From positions 124,001-188,000 of the forward strand of contig CAWJIJ010000002.1 in the NCBI GenBank assembly GCA_963842955.1: a DNA stretch of 64,000 nucleotides, written 5' to 3'. Position numbers and translations under genes: made by a program. Position 1 is the stretch's first letter, and each line of letters begins with the position of its first letter. Positions 8,812 through 16,990 of this stretch are shown piece by piece. Source of the stretch: JARFQW01 sp963842955. Its GTDB lineage: Bacteria; Pseudomonadota; Gammaproteobacteria; Steroidobacterales; XN24. The notes under the pieces were generated by a model. That model worked only from the letters and a program-made list of their open reading frames with translations. It was not told the origin of the DNA and did no database searches.

Positions 8812-11763
8812 ATGACTCATTTTAAACGGCCCGTCGCCGCGGCCGTCAGCGCGTTGCTCGCCGGGGTATGTTTTTCCTCGGTAGCTCTTGCAGCGCCCAG
8901 TATCGACCGGTCACACGCGCCTCGCGTGGGCCAGTCGCTGGACGCCGCCGCTGGCCCGGTACACGTATTCGTCCGACTCGAAGAACAGTCGGTCGCAAGC
9001 TTCAGCCTGAAAGAGATGGCGCGGTCCGGGACCATGCCCGACAGCGCCGCCCAGCGAGCCCAGGCCGCTCGCGTGGACGCCGCCAAGGCCGGTATCCGCG
9101 CATCGCTGTCCGGTCTCGGCGCGGAAGAGTTCATGGACCTCCGGGTCGGTGACGCGGGAATTGGCGTGACCGTCGATGCCCGCTACCTGTCCGCCCTGCG
9201 CAGCCTGCCGGGTGTCCGGGAAGTCGCCAAGGTCGAGCTGGTCAAGCCCAGCAACGCCAACTCGGTCCCCTGGATCAACGCACCCGAAGTCTGGGAGACC
9301 TACGGTTTCACCGGCAAGGGCGTGAGCGTCGGCATCATCGACACGGGTATCGACTATCACCACACGGATTTCGGCGGCGACGAGGACTACGCGTCCAACC
9401 CCGACCCGTCGGTCATCGAGCCCGGCACGTTCCCCACGATGAAAGTGGTCGGCGGCTATGACTTCGCCGGCATCTGCGATGTCGGCACCGCCGGCAACCC
9501 GGCCTGCGGTGGCGTGTTCAACGTCGAAGATCCGGATCCGCTGGATTTCGGTCTGGGCAGCGTGACCCACGGTTCCCACGTGGCCGGCACCGCCGGCGGT
9601 ATCGGTAACGACGACATCGGTCCGGGCGTTGCGTTCGAGGCCGATCTTTACGCCATCAAGGTCTTTGGCGACTACGTCGGCAGCACGACCCTGACGGCCG
9701 CGGGCATCGAATGGGCCATGGACCCGAACGGCGACGGCGACATGAGCGACCGCCTGGACGTGATCAACATGAGCCTGGGTTCTGACCTGGGTGATCCCAC
9801 GTCGCCCTCGGCGGTCACCTCCAATGCGGCGGCCGACGTCGGCGTCATCGTGGTGTCATCGGCGGGTAATGCAGCCGACGTGCCCTACAACCTCGGCAGC
9901 CCGGCCGTGGCCTCCCAGGTCATTGCGGTTGCGGCATCTACGACGGGCGGGCTGGAATACGCCGGCGTCGAGATTACCGAAGGCGCCGCGGCGGGCACGT
10001 TCGCCGGCAACGAGTCGGCTTTCGATCCGCCGAACCCGAGGCTGGCGGACACCGGACCGGTATCCGGATCCATCGTGGCCGTGGAACCCTTCGAGGGCTG
10101 CACGGAGCTGACCAACCCCGAAGAGGTCGCCGGCAACATCGCGCTGGTTTCCCGCGGGTCCTGCGCCTTTATCGACAAGCACCTTACTGCGGTAGCCGCC
10201 GGTGCCAGCGCCGTGATCGTGTACAACAACCAGGGCAACGGCCTGATCAACATGGCTGGTGACGGCACGGGCGTCGATATCCCGTCCATCTTCATCGGCC
10301 AGGATGACGGCACGGCCATTGCCGCTGCGCTGGAGGCGGAAGCCGTTTCGGGAACGCTGGCTACCGGGTTCATCATTCCGGAGTTCGACGACAACATCGC
10401 CAACTTCAGCTCCCGGGGTCCGGGTCAGGGCGGTTCCACGTGTAAGCCGGAGATCACTGCTCCGGGCGTCGCCGTGGTCTCGGCCAACGGCCAGACGGGC
10501 AGCGGACCGCTGACACTCAGTGGCACGTCGATGGCCGCACCGCATATTGCGGGCGTGGCCGCGCTGCTGCGTGAGCAGCATCCGGACGCGGACCAGTCGG
10601 TGATCAAGTCCATCCTCATGGGCAGCACCGTTCCGGCCCAGAGCCCGACCGGCGCCATGATTCCGATCACCCTCCAGGGTACCGGTGTCATCCGTGCCGA
10701 CCTGGCGGCCAAGGCCACGGCCTATGCCGATCCGGGTTGCGTCAGCTTCGGCCGGCTGAATCCGGCGGTCGCTGAATCGCGCGATGCCCAGGTTCGGATC
10801 AAGATGCTGGAGAAGTCACCCGGCCGCACGCTGACGGTTGAGAACATTCCCAACCAGACGGTGCCCGGCGTCGAGGTCATCTGCCGCTCGAAGAGCGTCA
10901 CGGTGAACAGCCGTGGCAACCAGGCGGTGCTGGGTCTGAAGATCACGCTGGACCCGAGCCAGATGGATCCGGACTTCGACTACTTCAGCCATACGGAAGT
11001 TGACGGCTGGTGCAAGGTGTCCGACGCGGTGGACGAAATCGCCGTGGCCTACACCGCGACGGTGGATCCGGCTTCCGACATCCGCGCTTGGGAGCGTCGT
11101 CCCGGCCAGGGCCGTGTGGCCAACCGGGGCCAGACCTTCGGCTACGCCGAGGCGTTCGATGTGGCCGGCAGCGGTGACGAAGGTGCCAGCGGTACGCCGT
11201 ACGCCATCGACACCCTTGGCGTGCGCACCGAAGACTACGGCTTCCCGGCCCTTGAGTTCGGCATCTCCACCCAGGCGCCCTGGGAGACCATGTCCAACTA
11301 CGACATCCTCATGTCCATCGACGCCGACGAAGACGGCATCTACGAGACAACTCTCGAGGCTGTCGACCTTGGTCTGCTGACGGGTCCGGATCCGACCGGC
11401 GAAATCGTCACGCTGATCTTCAACGACGCCGGCGGGTTCATCCTGTTCGACGTGTTCGGGGACTTCAACGATCGGAGCGCGGTGCTCACGTTCTGCGAGA
11501 ACGACTGCTTCGGCGCGCCGCTGGGCGTGCTGCCGGTCGGCGACAAGGACTTCGACTATGTCCTTGAAATCTTCGACGTTCGTTCCGGAGAAAGCGGCTT
11601 CCAGGTGGGCAGCATCGACCTCGCGGCTGGCGGCAATACCGCGCCATCCTTCGTGGTCGTTGGCCCGGGCGACAAGGCCAAGCTGGAGTACGCGCCAGGG
11701 TCCGACGTAGTCGTGCTTTCGCCGACCAACAAGGCGCCTAACCAGGTGCGTTTCGTCAGGTAA
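8812..11763 (+). CDS. Secreted subtilisin-like serine protease (S8) with PA insert
   Basis: Large exported peptidase of 983 residues. A signal peptide ends near residue 28 (SVALA-APS), followed by a likely inhibitor propeptide to about residue 145. The S8 catalytic triad is Asp177 (GIIDTGIDY), His253 (THGSHVAGT) and Ser573 (SGTSMAAPH); Asn352 (SSAGN) is the oxyanion residue. A PA domain is inserted at about 400-520 (VALVSRGSCAFIDK-like and ASAVIVYNNQG). The C-terminal 340 residues include a segment with spaced Cys residues and a beta-rich domain, perhaps for substrate or surface binding. A single-gene transcript is likely: 261 bases of leader and a strong terminator behind it. The target protein is unknown. 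Confidence 0.93.
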   Translation: MTHFKRPVAAAVSALLAGVCFSSVALAAPSIDRSHAPRVGQSLDAAAGPVHVFVRLEEQSVASFSLKEMARSGTMPDSAAQRAQAARVDAAKAGIRASLSGLGAEEFMDLRVGDAGIGVTVDARYLSALRSLPGVREVAKVELVKPSNANSVPWINAPEVWETYGFTGKGVSVGIIDTGIDYHHTDFGGDEDYASNPDPSVIEPGTFPTMKVVGGYDFAGICDVGTAGNPACGGVFNVEDPDPLDFGLGSVTHGSHVAGTAGGIGNDDIGPGVAFEADLYAIKVFGDYVGSTTLTAAGIEWAMDPNGDGDMSDRLDVINMSLGSDLGDPTSPSAVTSNAAADVGVIVVSSAGNAADVPYNLGSPAVASQVIAVAASTTGGLEYAGVEITEGAAAGTFAGNESAFDPPNPRLADTGPVSGSIVAVEPFEGCTELTNPEEVAGNIALVSRGSCAFIDKHLTAVAAGASAVIVYNNQGNGLINMAGDGTGVDIPSIFIGQDDGTAIAAALEAEAVSGTLATGFIIPEFDDNIANFSSRGPGQGGSTCKPEITAPGVAVVSANGQTGSGPLTLSGTSMAAPHIAGVAALLREQHPDADQSVIKSILMGSTVPAQSPTGAMIPITLQGTGVIRADLAAKATAYADPGCVSFGRLNPAVAESRDAQVRIKMLEKSPGRTLTVENIPNQTVPGVEVICRSKSVTVNSRGNQAVLGLKITLDPSQMDPDFDYFSHTEVDGWCKVSDAVDEIAVAYTATVDPASDIRAWERRPGQGRVANRGQTFGYAEAFDVAGSGDEGASGTPYAIDTLGVRTEDYGFPALEFGISTQAPWETMSNYDILMSIDADEDGIYETTLEAVDLGLLTGPDPTGEIVTLIFNDAGGFILFDVFGDFNDRSAVLTFCENDCFGAPLGVLPVGDKDFDYVLEIFDVRSGESGFQVGSIDLAAGGNTAPSFVVVGPGDKAKLEYAPGSDVVVLSPTNKAPNQVRFVR

Positions 11764-11792
11764 TCAAACGGACACTTCAGTCCGCATAACGG

Positions 11793-11819
11793 AAAGGGCC
11801 GCCCTCGGGCGGCCCTTTT
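11793..11819 (+). terminator. Strong intrinsic terminator after the protease
   Basis: An 11-bp perfect stem (AAAGGGCCGCC / GGCGGCCCTTT) with a CTCG loop runs into TTTTCTTTT, 29 bases past the protease stop. It also carries A residues on the other arm, so it may serve the converging lipoprotein gene too. Confidence 0.9.
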
Positions 11820-11849
11820 CTTTTGCTGTCCCCGTCGAGGGCGAAGGCC

Positions 11850-12581
11850 CTACTCGTCGGCAAAGGGCGGGCAGGCGAAGGTCCGGTCCAGGTCACTGTG
11901 GTAGGTGTAAGTCGTAGCCCGGGCCGACAGGGTAAACACATAGGCGCTGACCGGCGTCTCGATCACGGTGTCCACCGTGCCGGGACACCCGAGCGTGTTG
12001 TCGGGAAAGCTGCGCCGGCGCACGTTGACGAAGGTGACGTCCTCCTCGGGAATTCCGAGATGGGAGGCCAGGTCCGCCCGGGCGGCCTGCTGAGCCGAAC
12101 CGAGAGTGTTTCTGCTAAACGCCATCGGCGTTCCCCTGAGGCTGCGCACACCCGGCGCCGAGCAGATCACCACCCGACCGCTATCGGCAACCCGCACATC
12201 AAAGCCCTGACCGGCCCAGGTCAGCAGGACCTGGCGTCCCGGCGTAATGACCGTCAGATAGCTCTGGCCCGGCTTGGCGCAGCCGAGGCTGGAGTCCGGC
12301 CATTCCCGCCATTCCACGGATTGCACCTCCACGTCCCGGGCACGGGCGCCGGTCTGGTCGACGACCGCGGCCTTCGCCCGGAGCACCGCCGTATCCTCGT
12401 CGATGGGGCCGCGCTGACTCACCGTTGGCGCCGGCTCCTCGTCGTCTGCAGGGGAGCCACCCTCGTTGGCACAGCCCGCCATGGGCAGTGCGGCCAGCGC
12501 GATCAGCGCCCTGGCGATCCCCGGGGCGGCGCGGTGAACATCATTGCGGGCTCCAGCTCGGCCCTGGCGAGTCCTTGGCAT
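11850..12581 (-). CDS. Lipoprotein with two tandem homologous domains
   Basis: I do not recognise a characterised function. The 243-residue product has an export signal ending in a lipobox (LPMAGC). Its mature part holds two copies of one module. Each has an acidic start, a WPDSSLGC / FPDNTLGC motif, and a final Cys after a beta-rich stretch (VVIC and TFAC). The first also carries PGQSYLTVITPGRQVLL, typical of a widespread small envelope domain. The paired Cys in each copy suggest disulfides in the periplasm. The ATG at 12581 has an excellent AAGGAG six bases upstream; a longer frame to 12662 overlaps tag and lacks such a site. It probably shares a transcript with tag, 25 bases upstream. Confidence 0.7.
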   Translation of the reverse strand: MPRTRQGRAGARNDVHRAAPGIARALIALAALPMAGCANEGGSPADDEEPAPTVSQRGPIDEDTAVLRAKAAVVDQTGARARDVEVQSVEWREWPDSSLGCAKPGQSYLTVITPGRQVLLTWAGQGFDVRVADSGRVVICSAPGVRSLRGTPMAFSRNTLGSAQQAARADLASHLGIPEEDVTFVNVRRRSFPDNTLGCPGTVDTVIETPVSAYVFTLSARATTYTYHSDLDRTFACPPFADE

Positions 12582-12606
12582 CACGTTCTCCTTAAGGTCT
12601 GGTTGG

Positions 12607-13197
12607 TCAGCGCGCAGCCTCGATGCAGGCCGCATGCCGGAAACAGGTCTCGATATGGTCATTCACCAGGCCTGTGGCCTGGAGATGCGCGTAAATGATC
12701 GTTGTCCCGACGAACTTGAAGCCCCGACCCTTGAGGTCCCGGCTGATCATGTCCGACAAGGATGTAGACGCGGGAACCGCGTCCTGGGTCGCCCAGTGGT
12801 TGACCACGGGAATGCCGTCCACGAAGCCCCAGAGGTACTCGGAGAAACTGCCGAAATCCGCCTGGACCTCCAGGAAGGCTTTCGCATTGGTGACGGCCGA
12901 ACGCACCTTGAGCCGGTTTCGAATGATACCGGCATCCCCGAGCAACGCTTCGATCCGGGCCTCGTCGAACTCTGCAACCGCCACCGGATCGAAACCGGCG
13001 AAGCTGCTGCGGTAGCCGTCACGCTTGTGGAGAACAGTGGACCAGGAAAGACCCGCCTGGGCGCCCTCGAGAACCAGGAACTCGAACTGGCGCCGGTCGT
13101 CGCGCACGGGCACGCCCCACTCCTTATCGTGGTAGGCAAGATAGGCTTCGCTGACTCCCAGCGCCCAGGGGCAGCGCATCGGCTGATCTGCACTCAT
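12607..13197 (-). CDS. tag: DNA-3-methyladenine glycosylase I
   Basis: Removes 3-methyladenine from alkylated DNA in base-excision repair. The 196-residue protein shows the Tag zinc snap: Cys in MRCPWA at the N-terminus and His/Cys ligands in the C-terminal NDHIETCFRH. Also present are YHDKEWGVPVRDDRRQFE, LEGAQAGLSW and DGIPVVNHW. Length is close to E. coli Tag (187). Two start choices six residues apart (13197 and 13179) are both possible; either keeps the Cys. It lies downstream of a terminator, so it likely has its own promoter, and it precedes the duplicated-domain lipoprotein. Confidence 0.96.
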   Translation of the reverse strand: MSADQPMRCPWALGVSEAYLAYHDKEWGVPVRDDRRQFEFLVLEGAQAGLSWSTVLHKRDGYRSSFAGFDPVAVAEFDEARIEALLGDAGIIRNRLKVRSAVTNAKAFLEVQADFGSFSEYLWGFVDGIPVVNHWATQDAVPASTSLSDMISRDLKGRGFKFVGTTIIYAHLQATGLVNDHIETCFRHAACIEAAR

Positions 13198-13281
13198 CCG
13201 GACAGGATAGCGTGCCTGTCAGCGAGCGGGCGGATCATCGTCACAAAGCCGCCTGGCGGGGCGCCGAGCGGTTTGGGCAAG

Positions 13282-13312
13282 AAAAAGCCCGCGGCCGATC
13301 AGGCCGCGGGCT
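13282..13312 (-). terminator. Intrinsic terminator of the EGKCG-peptide transcript
   Basis: A perfect 11-bp stem (AGCCCGCGGCC / GGCCGCGGGCT) with a 5-base loop reads into a run of five T residues on the minus strand. It lies about 75 bases past the EGKCG-peptide stop and before tag, so it closes the ECF sigma cassette. Confidence 0.88.
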
Positions 13313-13387
13313 GTTGCCGATCTGTCCGGGTCCGGGCTGTTCAGCTGGGTGGCGTTGTCCGGGACCCGACTCGCGGCTGGCCCGGCC

Positions 13388-13729
13388 TCAGGCGGATCCG
13401 CCGCACTTGCCCTCGCCGCACTTGCCCTCGGCATCCTTGTCGCCGCCGCACTTGCCTTCACCGCACTTGCCCTCGGCATCCTTGTCGCCGCCGCACTTGC
13501 CCTCGGCGTCCTTGTCACCGCCGCACTTGCCTTCAGCGTCCTTGTCACCGCCGCATTTGCCTTCGCCACACTTGCCCTCGCCCAAATGGACGTCGGCCAT
13601 GTAGCCCGAAGACAGCGTGGTCATGCTGAAGGGGGAGGTGTCGGCATTTGCGATGGAGATGCCAGCCAGGGACGTGGCGATGGCGGCACCAACGGCAACG
13701 GCGACAGGCTTCAGGGTCTTATCGGACAT
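13388..13729 (-). CDS. EGKCG-repeat secreted peptide, HvfA/bufferin-like RiPP precursor
   Basis: Probable precursor of a copper-binding modified peptide. The 113-residue product has a signal peptide ending IANA-D, a short spacer with the conserved-looking SSGYMADVH, then eight EGKCG motifs holding all eight cysteines, spaced by GDKDA. In HvfA-type precursors, Cys in EGKCG is converted to an oxazolone/thioamide pair by a DUF692 (MNIO) enzyme with its partner; this is known for the family, not seen here. The ATG at 13729 has AAGGAG eight bases upstream; the ATG at 13735 is too close to it. Upstream on the same strand are an ECF sigma factor and a DUF3379-like protein. No MNIO or HvfC-like gene follows: a terminator and tag do. 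Confidence 0.8.
   Translation of the reverse strand: MSDKTLKPVAVAVGAAIATSLAGISIANADTSPFSMTTLSSGYMADVHLGEGKCGEGKCGGDKDAEGKCGGDKDAEGKCGGDKDAEGKCGEGKCGGDKDAEGKCGEGKCGGSA
13400..13579 (-). repeat. Coding tandem repeat encoding eight EGKCG motifs
   Basis: The 180 bases are made of near-identical 30-base units (encoding GGDKDAEGKC) interleaved with 15-base EGKCG units. The units differ at only a few third positions, which suggests recent copy-number change by slippage or unequal recombination. The array is entirely inside the peptide gene. Confidence 0.9.
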
Positions 13730-13799
13730 GTTCATTCTCCTTTCAGGGTACGCCCGGCACGGGCGAGATCAGACACGATTTTTTCGAATACTCAGACAG

Positions 13800-13806
13800 A
13801 CGTTCC
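13800..13806 (-). promoter_or_regulatory. Possible ECF-type -35 element ahead of the peptide gene
   Basis: GGAACGT on the minus strand lies in the 101-base gap between the DUF3379-like gene and the EGKCG peptide, about 70 bases before its start. GGAAC is the common -35 core of ECF sigma promoters, and the ECF gene is next door. No -10 at the usual spacing is convincing, so this is only a candidate. Confidence 0.25.
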
Positions 13807-13830
13807 TTCACTCAAACAGGCTCCAATGAC

Positions 13831-14502
13831 TCAGAGCCTCCACTGGATCGCTTCGACCAGCCGCGCCTGGATCAGCTCCAGGTCCTCTCCCGGCCGGCCC
13901 GCGACCGCCATGCTGCCGCCTATTGGCAGCGGCAAGATCGTTCCCTCGAAACCTTCCTCCCGAACCACCACCGGTCCGGAGACCACCTCGTCGGGGAGCA
14001 GCATGACCACGACCGGTCCTGCGATTCCCTCGACGGCGAAATGGGCGACATCGTGCCCGCGAAACGGACAGAGCTTCAGATAGGTCACGGTGCCTATTTC
14101 CCCCGTCCGCCGGGCTCCTGCCTGTTCGAACACCCGATCCACGTCCGCCGGGTTGACCGACGCGTTGCCCGCCTGCAGGGCCTGGGGCTCGTGCAACACG
14201 TGGGATATGAATTCCGAGGACAAGCCGGCCGTCGCCTCAACGGGAACCATGCCCGGCGGCTGGCCGGCACTCATCCAGATCCCTGCCGCGACGAGTACGG
14301 TCGCGGCAAACGCGAGCCAGCGCAGCGGGTGCCGGGCCGGCGAAGACGCGGGAGTTGCCTCGGCGCGACGCTCGGGCACGGGAATCTTCAGGGCCCGTTC
14401 CAGGAGCGCTTCGAAGGCCGGATCGCCCGACCCGTCGGAGTGCGCGGGCGCGGCCGTCCGGTCCTGAGCCTTGTCGTGAGAGTTGTCCGTGTGCTCGTTC
14501 AC
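13831..14502 (-). CDS. Membrane-anchored DUF3379-like protein, probable anti-sigma factor
   Basis: A 223-residue protein with a polar N-terminus, one membrane helix at about residues 60-80 (WLAFAATVLVAAGIWMSAG) and a periplasmic domain. That domain carries YLKLCPFRGHDVAHFAVEG and PVVVMLLPDE, which I associate with DUF3379 proteins next to ECF sigma genes. Position is the main argument for an anti-sigma role: its ATG overlaps the sigma gene stop by four bases. The single Cys beside His (CPFRGH) could sense metal or thiol state in the periplasm; that is inference. The N-terminal part shows no clear zinc anti-sigma motif. Confidence 0.65.
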   Translation of the reverse strand: MNEHTDNSHDKAQDRTAAPAHSDGSGDPAFEALLERALKIPVPERRAEATPASSPARHPLRWLAFAATVLVAAGIWMSAGQPPGMVPVEATAGLSSEFISHVLHEPQALQAGNASVNPADVDRVFEQAGARRTGEIGTVTYLKLCPFRGHDVAHFAVEGIAGPVVVMLLPDEVVSGPVVVREEGFEGTILPLPIGGSMAVAGRPGEDLELIQARLVEAIQWRL

Positions 14503-15017
14503 TGTTGTGTACCGTCTCCGGGCGCGTCCGCCAGGAGAACCTTCAGTTTGCCCCGGGCGCGATGCAAACGGGTCAGCACCGCGCCTTGTGTCAGCTCCAG
14601 GATGTCGGCGATCTCCCGGGTACTGAATCCCATCAGAACCTGGAGAACCAGCGGTTCCCGGTAATCGGTCTCAAGACGCAGGATGCCTTCTCTCAAGACC
14701 GCGATATCCGGGTCGTCGCCGCTCACTGCCAGTTCGCCGGCCACCTGGTCCAGATCCACCGATCCGGCGCGCTGACGCTCGAAGTAGCGGGCGTTCTCCC
14801 GGCGAACGATGGTCAGCAGCCACGGCTTGGCCTGACTCGTCTCCCGAAGATCGGAAAACTTCTTCCAGGCCCTGAGCATCGCTTCCTGCACCACATCCTC
14901 CGCCACATCCGGGTCTCTGCTGAGCCAAAAGGCATACCGGTAGAGATCGTTCCGATAGTGCGCCACCAGTTCGTCGTATCGCCGGCGCTCGCCGAGCGTT
15001 GTCACGTTCGCTGTCAC
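14499..15017 (-). CDS. ECF RNA polymerase sigma factor
   Basis: A 172-residue sigma-70 family regulator with only regions 2 and 4. Region 2 includes LYRYAFWLSRDPDVAEDVVQ and LRAWKKFSD; region 4 is about residues 110-160 (YREPLVLQVLMGFSTREIADIL, then VLTRLHRARGKLK). The start is a GTG at 15017 with no ATG nearby. It is the first gene of a minus-strand cassette sigma / DUF3379-like / EGKCG peptide and diverges from hemB. The likely role is to switch on the peptide, perhaps in response to copper, as in other bufferin loci. That signal is inferred from context. Confidence 0.9.
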   Translation of the reverse strand: MTANVTTLGERRRYDELVAHYRNDLYRYAFWLSRDPDVAEDVVQEAMLRAWKKFSDLRETSQAKPWLLTIVRRENARYFERQRAGSVDLDQVAGELAVSGDDPDIAVLREGILRLETDYREPLVLQVLMGFSTREIADILELTQGAVLTRLHRARGKLKVLLADAPGDGTQQ

Positions 15018-15128
15018 GGCAGAAGACCCACCCCCCGGAGAAATTATTACAGCAGTCTAGATGAAGGGTGGTGGCGCGACCCAGGCAAAGTCAGGACAAT
15101 AACCAGTAGAGACCATGGAGAGACCGTG

Positions 15129-16139
15129 ATGTTTCCCGAATCCGGCCGCTATCCCCGAACCCGCATGCGTCGGCTACGCCGACACGCCTTTGGCCGCGAG
15201 CTGGTTCGCGAGGCCCGGCTGTCCGCCGGCAACCTGATCTACCCGGTGTTTGTCCTCGAGGGCAAGGGCCAGCGCGAGCCCGTGCCATCGATGCCCGGGG
15301 TCGAGCGCCTGTCGGTGGACCTGCTCGTCGAGGAGGCAGGTAAATGGTCCGAGCTCGGCATTCCGGCCCTGGCGCTATTCCCGGTGACTCCGGCGGACGT
15401 GAAAACCCTGGACGGGCGGGAGGCCTGGAATCCCGAGGGCCTCGCCCAGCGGGCCGTGCGCGCCCTCAAGGCCACCCATCCCGAGCTGGGCGTCATCACG
15501 GACGTGGCGCTGGACCCATTCACGACCCACGGCCAGGACGGGATCATCGATGACACCGGCTACGTGTTGAACGACACCACGGTCGAGGCGCTGGTCCGCC
15601 AGGCCGTCTCCCACGCCGAGGCGGGGGTCGACTGGGTGGCTCCGTCGGACATGATGGACGGCCGGGTCGGCGCCATTCGCGAGGCGCTGGAAACAGCGGG
15701 CCATGTCAACACGGCGATCCTCGCCTACTCGGCCAAATACGCCTCCAGCTTCTATGGCCCGTTTCGTGACGCAGTCGGGTCCGCGGGCAACCTGGGCGGC
15801 GGGAACAAGTACAGCTACCAGATGGACCCCGGCAACAGCGACGAGGCCCTCCGGGAGGTCGCCCTGGACATTGCCGAAGGCGCTGACGGTTTCATGGTCA
15901 AGCCCGGGATGCCCTACCTGGATATAGTCCGGCGGGTCAAGGCCGAACTCGGCGTGCCGACATTTGTTTACCAGGTCAGCGGAGAGTACGCGATGCTGGA
16001 AGCGGCGGCCGCCAACGGCTGGATCGACGGCCGTGCCTGCATCCTGGAGGCCTTGCTGTGCCTGCGCCGGGCCGGAGCGGATGGCATCCTCACCTACTTC
16101 GCGCCGCGCGTGGCGGCCTGGCTGGCCGAGGACGCTTGA
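15129..16139 (+). CDS. hemB: Delta-aminolevulinic acid dehydratase (porphobilinogen synthase)
   Basis: Condenses two 5-aminolevulinate molecules to porphobilinogen in tetrapyrrole synthesis. The 336-residue protein has the two Schiff-base lysine regions (AILAYSAKYASSFYGPFRDA and MVKPGMPYLD). The metal segment reads DVALDPFTTHGQDG, with Asp where zinc enzymes have Cys, as in the Mg-type Pseudomonas enzyme. I start at the ATG at 15129, eight bases after GGAG; a GTG directly before it is an alternative. A far longer open frame upstream is not supported. aroE begins within its last codons. Confidence 0.96.
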   Translation: MFPESGRYPRTRMRRLRRHAFGRELVREARLSAGNLIYPVFVLEGKGQREPVPSMPGVERLSVDLLVEEAGKWSELGIPALALFPVTPADVKTLDGREAWNPEGLAQRAVRALKATHPELGVITDVALDPFTTHGQDGIIDDTGYVLNDTTVEALVRQAVSHAEAGVDWVAPSDMMDGRVGAIREALETAGHVNTAILAYSAKYASSFYGPFRDAVGSAGNLGGGNKYSYQMDPGNSDEALREVALDIAEGADGFMVKPGMPYLDIVRRVKAELGVPTFVYQVSGEYAMLEAAAANGWIDGRACILEALLCLRRAGADGILTYFAPRVAAWLAEDA

Positions 16140-16990
16140 CCGGACCTGCACCCGAGCCGGACCGCTACCTGGTCGTGGGCCACCCGGTGTCCCACAGTCA
16201 GTCACCGTGGATCCACGCCCGGTTTGCCGGGGACACCCGCCAGCACATGACCTACCGCGCCCTCGATGTGCCGCCGGGGACGTTTGTCCAACATCTGGCC
16301 AGCTTTTTCGCGTCCGGCGGCCGCGGCTGCAACGTGACGCTGCCCTGGAAGCTCCACGCGTACCGGCTGGCGGACCGGCATACGCCTCGTGCCCGGCTCG
16401 CCGGCGCGGTGAATACCCTGGCCATGCAACCGGACGGGGCGATCCTGGGCGACAATACCGACGGCGCAGGCCTGGTCCTGGACCTTCAGCACCGTGGCAA
16501 GCAGGTGCTGGAGGGTGCCCGCGTCCTGCTGCTGGGTGCCGGCGGTGCGGCACGCGGGGTAATCGCTCCGCTGCTGGCGGCCGGGGTCGAGCGGATCACC
16601 ATCGCCAACCGCACGGTAGCGCGGGCCGTGGTGCTCGCGGAACGCTTCGGACCCCGGGTGGGTGCAGTCACTTTCGAGGACGCCGGCGGGGACGCTGAAA
16701 TCGTGATCAACGCGACCTCCGCCAGCCTGGACGCCCGGCTGCCACCGCTGCCCGGCTCCTGCCTGGATGACGCGACCTTCTGCTACGACATGATGTACGC
16801 CGCCGAACCCACGGCGTTTGTCAGGTGGGCACGCGAGCACGGATGCGGCGCGCAGGATGGCCTGGGCATGCTTGTCGAACAGGCGGCGGAGTCCTTTTTC
16901 CTTTGGCGGGGGCTGCGGCCGGACACAGACCAGGTCCTGGCGGATCTCAGAACTCGCCTCCGTCACCCATCGCCCGATACCGGTCCTTGA
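16136..16990 (+). CDS. aroE: Shikimate dehydrogenase (NADP+)
   Basis: Reduces 3-dehydroshikimate to shikimate in aromatic amino-acid synthesis. The 284-residue protein has the substrate-binding VGHPVSHSQSPWIHA and the catalytic Lys in NVTLPWK, with Asp in NTDGAG. The NADP-binding glycine loop is LLLGAGGAARG, followed by IANRT. The end GLGMLVEQAAESFFLWRG is typical. The TTG at 16136, overlapping the hemB stop (TTGA), gives the usual N-terminus; the frame extends upstream but only within hemB. The 3' end overlaps the converging carbonic anhydrase gene by 44 bases. Confidence 0.94.
   Translation: MTGPAPEPDRYLVVGHPVSHSQSPWIHARFAGDTRQHMTYRALDVPPGTFVQHLASFFASGGRGCNVTLPWKLHAYRLADRHTPRARLAGAVNTLAMQPDGAILGDNTDGAGLVLDLQHRGKQVLEGARVLLLGAGGAARGVIAPLLAAGVERITIANRTVARAVVLAERFGPRVGAVTFEDAGGDAEIVINATSASLDARLPPLPGSCLDDATFCYDMMYAAEPTAFVRWAREHGCGAQDGLGMLVEQAAESFFLWRGLRPDTDQVLADLRTRLRHPSPDTGP

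Noticed and set aside
13400..13579. Regular repeats that look like a CRISPR array
   Set aside because: The units are adjacent with no unique spacers, keep one reading frame, and encode EGKCG motifs behind a signal peptide. They are coding repeats.
11823..13629. Overlapping plus-strand frames across the lipoprotein, tag and peptide region
   Set aside because: They are shadows of minus-strand genes that have motifs and ribosome-binding sites; the low-complexity His/Pro/Ser product near 13.5 kb is just the antisense of the EGKCG repeat.
14355..15128. A 5' extension of the hemB frame by about 258 codons
   Set aside because: It runs antisense through the ECF sigma and anti-sigma genes and adds no known domain; the ATG at 15129 gives the normal HemB start with a ribosome-binding site.
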